Position numbers and translations under genes: made by a program. A DNA stretch of 6,499 nt, from positions 1-6,499 of the forward strand of contig DASQDR010000106.1 in the NCBI GenBank assembly GCA_035634055.1, read 5' to 3'. Below the pieces are notes generated by a model. That model ran no database searches. It was given only the letters and a program-made list of their open reading frames with translations, and was not told the DNA's origin. Of the stretch, positions 1-3,633 are shown piece by piece. The first letter of the stretch is position 1; each line of letters starts with the position of its first letter. Source of the DNA: JAICTV01 sp035634055. Its GTDB lineage: Bacteria > Planctomycetota > Phycisphaerae > Tepidisphaerales > Tepidisphaeraceae.

Positions 1-934
1 CACGCAGCTTGGTGTCGGGCTCCCAATTGAAGACCTTCTTGATCAGCGTGTTGTCGCTGTTGCGGCCATTGACGCCCTTGGGGGCGTCGAGGTTGTAGTT
101 GCGCTTGAGCTTAACGCCGCCGATTTCCTCGGCGATGTCGACGAGCTGGTTGATCGTCACACCTTCAGCCGAGCCCAAGTTGAGCGGCTCGTAGAAATCG
201 TTGCTGTCGGTGATCATGTAGATGCCCTTGAGGCAGTCGGAGATGTACATGAACGACCGGGTCTGCTTGCCGTCGCCCCAGATTTCGATCTCGTGCTTGC
301 CGGAGCGCTTGGCCTCGATGACCTTGCGGCAGATGGCGGCGGGCGCCTTCTCGCGGCCGCCTTCCCACGTGCCGTAGGGGCCGTACACGTTGTGGAACCG
401 GGCGACGCGCGTCGGGACCTTGAAGTCCTCGCGGAAGTGGCGGCACATGCGCTCGCTGAAGAGCTTCTCCCAGCCGTAACCGTCTTCCGGCAGGGCGGGG
501 TAGGCGTCCTCTTCCTTCAGGAAGGTCTCGCGCTTCTTCTCCTTCTGCTTCTCGCCGTTGTAGACGCAGGCGCTGGAGGCGTAGAAGAAGCGGTCGGCGC
601 CGTGCTCGCGGGCGGCCATGAGCAGGTGCGTGTTGATCAGCACGCTGATCATGCACAGGCCCTTGTTGTTCTCGATGAACCCCATCCCGCCCATGTTGCA
701 GGCGAGGTTGATGACGGTGTCCTTGCCTTTGACGGCATCGAACGCGGCATCCTTGAGGTTCAGGTCGGCCACCACGTTCTCGGCCTCGGGATGGACCTGA
801 TACCACTCGTTCTTGGGCTTCACGTCGACGCAGCGGACGTCCTTGAACCCCTTGCGGATGAGGTCGCCGACGAGGTGCCCGCCGATGAACCCGCCACCGC
901 CGCAGACCACAACCTTCTTGGACTTGTCCTGCAT
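1..934 (-). CDS. gme: GDP-mannose 3,5-epimerase homologue (partial, C-terminus off the left edge)
   Basis: Extended-SDR enzyme predicted to epimerise GDP-D-mannose at C3 and C5, giving GDP-L-galactose and/or GDP-L-gulose in the cytoplasm. Seen: 311 residues from ATG at 934. A Rossmann nucleotide-binding motif GGGGFIG lies at residues 12-18, MGGMGFIENN at 81-90, ASSAC at 119-123, YGWEK at 153-157, RFHNVYGPYGTW at 179-190, GGREKAPAA at 192-200 and GRNSDN at 290-295. From memory of Arabidopsis GME, C123, Y153, K157, E195, K196 and R291 correspond to its Cys145, Tyr174, Lys178, Glu216, Lys217 and Arg306, so the full catalytic set is present. GGREKAPAA and MGGMGF are much more specific to GME than to other SDR epimerases. 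Roughly the last 20-40 residues are probably missing. The start is supported by AAGG 8 nt upstream (943-946). Oddities: YN replaces the usual YP after ASSAC, followed by a Lys/Glu-rich loop (128-136). It lies 202 bp downstream of fcl with its own promoter candidate. Substrate is inferred; an altered GDP-hexose specificity is possible. Confidence 0.88.
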   Translation of the reverse strand, partial: MQDKSKKVVVCGGGGFIGGHLVGDLIRKGFKDVRCVDVKPKNEWYQVHPEAENVVADLNLKDAAFDAVKGKDTVINLACNMGGMGFIENNKGLCMISVLINTHLLMAAREHGADRFFYASSACVYNGEKQKEKKRETFLKEEDAYPALPEDGYGWEKLFSERMCRHFREDFKVPTRVARFHNVYGPYGTWEGGREKAPAAICRKVIEAKRSGKHEIEIWGDGKQTRSFMYISDCLKGIYMITDSNDFYEPLNLGSAEGVTINQLVDIAEEIGGVKLKRNYNLDAPKGVNGRNSDNTLIKKVFNWEPDTKLR

Positions 935-1011
935 ATACGCCGCCTTAGCTGGGGAATAGGAATCGAACAGATCGTGACAAAGGGTTACGCCGAAGGACGC
1001 CCGAAAGTTCA

Positions 1012-1039
1012 ATTATGAAGCGGGTGCGGGGGTCGTCAA
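1012..1039 (-). promoter_or_regulatory. Candidate sigma70-type promoter for the gme homologue
   Basis: On the minus strand, TTGACG (1039-1034) and CATAAT (1017-1012) are separated by 16 nt. Each box matches the sigma70 consensus at five of six positions, in an otherwise very GC-rich gap. Transcription would begin near 1005 and give a leader of about 70 nt before the ATG at 934. This would let gme be expressed independently of gmd-fcl. The call rests on consensus match only. Confidence 0.5.
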
Positions 1040-1052
1040 CCCGCTGGCGACC

Positions 1053-1106
1053 GCGCCGCCCGCCGCGCCGCCGACGTTGCCGCCGCACAGCCGCACCGGG
1101 CGGCGC
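1053..1106. repeat. Perfect 10-bp inverted repeat between fcl and gme
   Basis: GCGCCGCCCG (1053-1062) is the exact reverse complement of CGGGCGGCGC (1097-1106), with a 34-nt loop. It lies just downstream of the fcl stop and upstream of the gme promoter candidate in transcription order. In the minus-strand transcript no U-run follows, so it is not a standard intrinsic terminator. It could be a 3'-end stabilising or pausing structure, or a chance product of very GC-rich sequence. Confidence 0.35.
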
Positions 1107-1136
1107 TGCGTGGCAAAGCCGGCGTAGCTTGACGCG

Positions 1137-2081
1137 CTATTTACCGGACGAAGTTGCCTCGTACCACTCGATCGTCTTGCGCAGCCCGTCCTCTAAGGCC
1201 GTGCCGGCGGTGAAGCCGATTGCCTGCTTGGCGCGGCTGACGTCCAGGCAGCGGCGGGGCTGGCCGTCCGGCTTGGACGGGTCCCAGACGATCCGGCCGT
1301 CGAACCGACACAGCTTTGCCACCAGCTCGGTCAGGCTGCGGATCGAGATCTCGCGCCCGCTGCCGAGGTTCATCGGCTCGGGGCTCTCGTACTTCTCCAT
1401 CGAGAGCACGATGCCCTCGGCGCAGTCCTCGACGTAGAGGAACTCCCGGCTGGCCGAGCCGGTGCCCCACGCCTGGATCTCGGTATCCCCGCGCCGCTTG
1501 GCTTCGATGCACTTGCGGATCAGGGCGGGGATCACGTGGCTGGTCTGAAGGTCGAAGTTGTCGCGCGGCCCGTACAAATTGACCGGCAGGACGTAGACGC
1601 CGTTGAGCTTGTACTGCTCGCGGTACCCCTGGAGCATCACCAGCAGCGCCTTCTTGGCCACGCCGTAAGGGGCGTTGGTGACTTCCGGGTAGCCGTTCCA
1701 CAGGTCCGATTCCTTGAACGGCACCGGGGTGAGGTTCGGATAAGCGCAGATGGTCCCAACCTGCACGAACTTCTTCAGCCCGTGCTTGCGCGCGCCCTCG
1801 ACCAGGTGCAGGCCCATGGCCATGTTGGCGAAGAAGAAGCGCCCGGGGTTCTCGCGGTTGGCGCCGATGCCGCCGACCTCCGCCGCCAGGTGCAGGATCA
1901 CGTCCGGCTTGAAGTCGCGGTACAGCCGCTCGGCGTCCGCCTCGTGCGTAAGGTCGTACTCACGGCGGCGGGGGACGATCAGATCCGCGTAGCCGCGGGC
2001 CCGGAGCTTCTCGATGACAAAGCTGCCGAGGAACCCGGCCCCGCCGGTGATGACGATTCTGTCGGATTTCGAAACGCTCAT
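1137..2081 (-). CDS. fcl: GDP-L-fucose synthase (GDP-4-keto-6-deoxymannose 3,5-epimerase/4-reductase)
   Basis: Cytoplasmic SDR enzyme that epimerises GDP-4-keto-6-deoxy-D-mannose at C3 and C5 and reduces C4 with NADPH, giving GDP-L-fucose. Seen: 314 residues, the usual family length. GGAGFLG lies at 13-19, AAEVGGI at 66-72, VGTICAYP at 108-115, NAPYGVAKK at 136-144 (catalytic Y139 and K143), NLYGPRDNF at 168-176, SHVIPAL at 181-187 and SREFLYVED at 211-219. T110, C112, H182 and R212 align with E. coli Fcl Ser107, Cys109, His179 and Arg209 (numbering from memory). The Ser-to-Thr change is conservative and occurs in many bacterial homologues. The start at 2081 places the Rossmann strand at the normal distance. 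The frame stays open upstream to 2267, but that stretch translates the intergenic repeat into Arg/Gln-rich sequence and is not credible. No clear Shine-Dalgarno precedes the ATG, so translation may depend on the upstream gmd message. It lies 121 bp downstream of gmd, which makes its substrate. Confidence 0.95.
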   Translation of the reverse strand: MSVSKSDRIVITGGAGFLGSFVIEKLRARGYADLIVPRRREYDLTHEADAERLYRDFKPDVILHLAAEVGGIGANRENPGRFFFANMAMGLHLVEGARKHGLKKFVQVGTICAYPNLTPVPFKESDLWNGYPEVTNAPYGVAKKALLVMLQGYREQYKLNGVYVLPVNLYGPRDNFDLQTSHVIPALIRKCIEAKRRGDTEIQAWGTGSASREFLYVEDCAEGIVLSMEKYESPEPMNLGSGREISIRSLTELVAKLCRFDGRIVWDPSKPDGQPRRCLDVSRAKQAIGFTAGTALEDGLRKTIEWYEATSSGK

Positions 2082-2094
2082 GGAACCAACTTCG

Positions 2095-2172
2095 CCGCCA
2101 AGGCGCCAGGACGCCAAGACGTAGAGAGAAATAAGGTTGCTCCTACCTTGGCGCCCTTGGCGTCCTTGGCGG
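2095..2172. repeat. Palindromic CGCCAAGG-type intergenic repeat between gmd and fcl
   Basis: The left arm (2095-2118) and the reverse complement of the right arm (2147-2172) both begin CCGCCAAGG and end CGCCAAG. They match along about 26 positions with two single-base gaps and one mismatch, around a 28-nt loop (2119-2146). Read on the minus strand, the right arm is itself three tandem 9-nt units of the CGCCAAGG type. CAACTT occurs on both sides, at 2087-2092 and 2175-2180, which looks like a target-site duplication. The structure fills most of the 121-bp gmd-fcl gap. In mRNA it would form a long GC-rich hairpin between the two coding regions. Similar repeats are, from memory, scattered through planctomycete genomes; a copy count in the host genome is needed to confirm this. 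Confidence 0.7.
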
Positions 2173-2202
2173 TTCAACTTTCTTTGCTCGCGCCTCGCGG
2201 AA

Positions 2203-3270
2203 CTACTTCGCCGCCTGCGGCTTGGTCGACGCCGCGTCCTCTCGCGTCTGGTGGTCCGCCAGGGCACGCTCGCGCTTCGCCAGCTTCAGGTCGGCGTCGA
2301 CCATCATCTTAGCCAGCCCCTTGAAGGTGACCTTCGGCGTCCAGCCCAGCTCGCGGCGCGCCTTGCTGGCGTCGCCGAGGAGCAGATCGACCTCCGCCGG
2401 GCGGAAGTAACGCGGGTCGACCTTCACGTGCTTCTTCCAGTCCAGCTCGAGCAGGCCGAAGACCTCGTCGAGGAACTCGCGCACGCTGTGCGTCTCGCCG
2501 GTGGCGACGACGTAATCGTCCGCCCGCTCCTGCTGGAGCATGAGCCACATCGCCTGGACGTAGTCGCCGGCGAAGCCCCAGTCGCGCTTGGCGTCGAGGT
2601 TGCCGAGGAAGAGCGTCTCCTGCAGGCCCATCTTGATGCGGGCGGCGGCGCGGGTGATCTTGCGGGTGACGAACGTCTCGCCGCGGCGCGGGCTCTCGTG
2701 GTTGAACAGGATCCCGTTGCACGCGAACATCCCGTACGACTCGCGGTAGTTCACCGTCTGCCAGTACGAGTAGACCTTGGCGCACGCGTACGGGCTGCGC
2801 GGGTGGAACGGGGTCGTCTCGGTCTGCGGCGTCTCGCGCACCTTCCCGTACATCTCCGAGCTGCTCGCCTGGTAGAAGCGGACCTTCTTACCGGTGTCGC
2901 GGATCGCTTCCAGGAGCTGCATCGTCCCCAGCGCGTCGGACTGCACGGTGTAGACCGGCTGGTCGAAGCTGACGCGAACGTGCGACTGCGCGCCAAGGTT
3001 GTAAACCTCGTCGGGCTGCACGCGGGTGAGCACCTCGCGCAGGCCGGTGCCGTCGACCAGGTCGCCGTAGTGCAGGAACAGCCGCGCCTCGGGGTCGTGC
3101 GGGTCGCGGTAGAGGTGCTCGATGCGGTCGGTATTGAACGAGCTGCTGCGGCGGACCAGCCCGTGGACCAGGTACCCCTTGGCGAGCAGGAACTCCGCCA
3201 GGTACGAACCGTCCTGGCCGGTGATGCCGGTGATCAGCGCAGTCTTGCGAGGCATAGTTCCCATAACCAT
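2203..3270 (-). CDS. gmd: GDP-mannose 4,6-dehydratase
   Basis: Cytoplasmic NADP(H)-dependent SDR enzyme converting GDP-D-mannose to GDP-4-keto-6-deoxy-D-mannose, the first committed step toward GDP-L-fucose and related 6-deoxy sugars. Seen: 355 residues with GITGQDGSYL at 15-24, LVRRSSSFNTDRI at 38-50, NLGAQSHVRVSF at 91-102, FYQASSSEMYG at 132-142, PRSPYACAKVYSYW at 157-170, ACNGILFNHESPRRGETFV at 183-201, and VDPRYFRPAEVDLLLGD at 284-300. S137, E139, Y161 and K165 form the catalytic set; E. coli Gmd has Thr at the S137 position. These motifs are essentially diagnostic. The start at 3270 is chosen over in-frame ATGs at 3264 and 3255 because AGGGAG lies 9 nt upstream. The C-terminal tail, about 25 residues of Ala/Lys/Glu-rich sequence, is unremarkable. 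It is the first gene of the minus-strand cluster. The alternative product route, to GDP-D-rhamnose, is unlikely because a clear fcl follows. Confidence 0.97.
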   Translation of the reverse strand: MVMGTMPRKTALITGITGQDGSYLAEFLLAKGYLVHGLVRRSSSFNTDRIEHLYRDPHDPEARLFLHYGDLVDGTGLREVLTRVQPDEVYNLGAQSHVRVSFDQPVYTVQSDALGTMQLLEAIRDTGKKVRFYQASSSEMYGKVRETPQTETTPFHPRSPYACAKVYSYWQTVNYRESYGMFACNGILFNHESPRRGETFVTRKITRAAARIKMGLQETLFLGNLDAKRDWGFAGDYVQAMWLMLQQERADDYVVATGETHSVREFLDEVFGLLELDWKKHVKVDPRYFRPAEVDLLLGDASKARRELGWTPKVTFKGLAKMMVDADLKLAKRERALADHQTREDAASTKPQAAK

Positions 3271-3279
3271 ATCAGTTTG

Positions 3280-3285
3280 CTCCCT
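3280..3285 (-). promoter_or_regulatory. Shine-Dalgarno site of gmd
   Basis: The minus strand reads AGGGAG, ending 9 nt before the ATG at 3270. This decides the start among three nearby in-frame ATGs (3270, 3264, 3255): spacing to 3264 is 15 nt, and to 3255 it is 24 nt. Confidence 0.7.
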
Positions 3286-3361
3286 GGCCCGAGCGGGTGC
3301 GCGCGCGACGCAACGGACGAACACGGCGGCGCGGCACGCGCAAGCGAACGGCGATGAAAAC

Positions 3362-3390
3362 ACTATCGGCCGGAGCAGCGGGGACATTAA
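3362..3390 (-). promoter_or_regulatory. Weak promoter candidate for gmd
   Basis: On the minus strand, TTAATG (3390-3385) and GATAGT (3367-3362) are separated by 17 nt. They match the sigma70 consensus at three and four of six positions. The predicted start near 3355 gives a leader of about 85 nt. It is the best candidate I found upstream of gmd, but the match is poor and another sigma factor may be used. Confidence 0.22.
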
Positions 3391-3501
3391 CCCTCGCCAC
3401 CGGGCGGGACAGCGCGACACGATTCCCATTAGCCGCGCCAATGCGCCTTCACGGCGGTCGCGGCCGCTGGCGTTGCTCGGGTCGCGCCGCTGTGTTGTGC
3501 G

Positions 3502-3531
3502 TTTCACATCGGCGCGCGGTCGTGCTTTAAT
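3502..3531 (+). promoter_or_regulatory. Candidate extended -10 promoter for the AsmA-like gene
   Basis: TTTAAT (3526-3531) matches the sigma70 -10 consensus at five of six positions and is preceded by TG plus one base (3523-3525), the extended -10 arrangement. The possible -35, TTTCAC (3502-3507) at 18 nt, is poor, which extended -10 promoters tolerate. The start near 3538 gives a leader of about 96 nt that includes the hairpin at 3558-3587. Confidence 0.35.
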
Positions 3532-3557
3532 GAGGCCGCGAGAAGGAACGAAGTCGC

Positions 3558-3587
3558 GCCGGCGGTGTCTAGCTGAACGCCGCCGGC
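3558..3587 (+). promoter_or_regulatory. Leader hairpin upstream of the AsmA-like gene
   Basis: GCCGGCGGTG (3558-3567) pairs with CGCCGCCGGC (3578-3587) over 10 bp, with one G-U wobble and a 10-nt loop (TCTAGCTGAA). It ends 46 nt before the ATG at 3634. No U-run follows, so it is not a terminator. It is stable enough to affect translation or mRNA half-life, but GC-rich sequence makes such stems common and no riboswitch family is recognisable. Confidence 0.4.
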
Positions 3588-3622
3588 CGCCGCGCCCGTT
3601 GTCGCCGCCGCGCACGATGCTC

Positions 3623-3629
3623 AGGAAGG
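3623..3629 (+). promoter_or_regulatory. Shine-Dalgarno site of the AsmA-like gene
   Basis: AGGAAGG lies 4 nt before the ATG at 3634 (7 nt when counted from its AGGA core). It supports 3634 over the internal in-frame ATG at 3730, which has no comparable site and would remove most of the cytoplasmic tail. Confidence 0.7.
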
Positions 3630-3633
3630 CATT

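Larger units (their letters stand above)
3271..3633. other. Divergent intergenic region between gmd and the AsmA-like gene
   Basis: These 363 bp separate two divergently transcribed genes and should hold both promoters and both leaders. I see no credible gene here; open frames across it are extensions of antisense shadows with Arg/Ala-rich translations. Its few AT-rich patches (around 3355-3367, 3384-3392 and 3526-3531) are where the promoter candidates listed separately fall. A quasi-palindrome TGTGT...TCACA (3491-3508) sits just upstream of the AsmA-side -10 box. Confidence 0.6.

Noticed and set aside
953..980. Second promoter-like pair for gme (TTGTCA, 16 nt, TATTCC on the minus strand)
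   Set aside because: The -10 match is poorer than the candidate at 1012-1039, and it would leave a leader of only about 12-20 nt. It remains a weak alternative.
293..1018. Plus-strand open frame of 241 codons
   Set aside because: It is antisense to the gme homologue, with low-complexity Leu/Val/Ala translation and no ribosome site.
1020..1044. GCGGGT/ACCCGC stem followed by TTCATAATT on the minus strand, resembling an intrinsic terminator after fcl
   Set aside because: The stem is only 6 bp with a 13-nt loop and there is no true U-run. The AT-rich part is better explained as the -10 box of the gme promoter.
2082..2267. N-terminal extension of Fcl to 376 residues
   Set aside because: The added residues translate the intergenic repeat and the gmd 3' end into Arg- and Gln-rich sequence. 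The family normally starts at the position of the ATG at 2081.
2137..3357. Plus-strand open frame of 406 codons
   Set aside because: It is antisense to gmd, whose family identity is certain. The translation is Leu/Val/Arg-rich shadow sequence.
3491..3508. TGTGT...TCACA resembling a CRP site
   Set aside because: The half-sites are 8 nt apart rather than 6, and one half is TGTGT instead of TGTGA. Nothing else indicates cAMP-type control.
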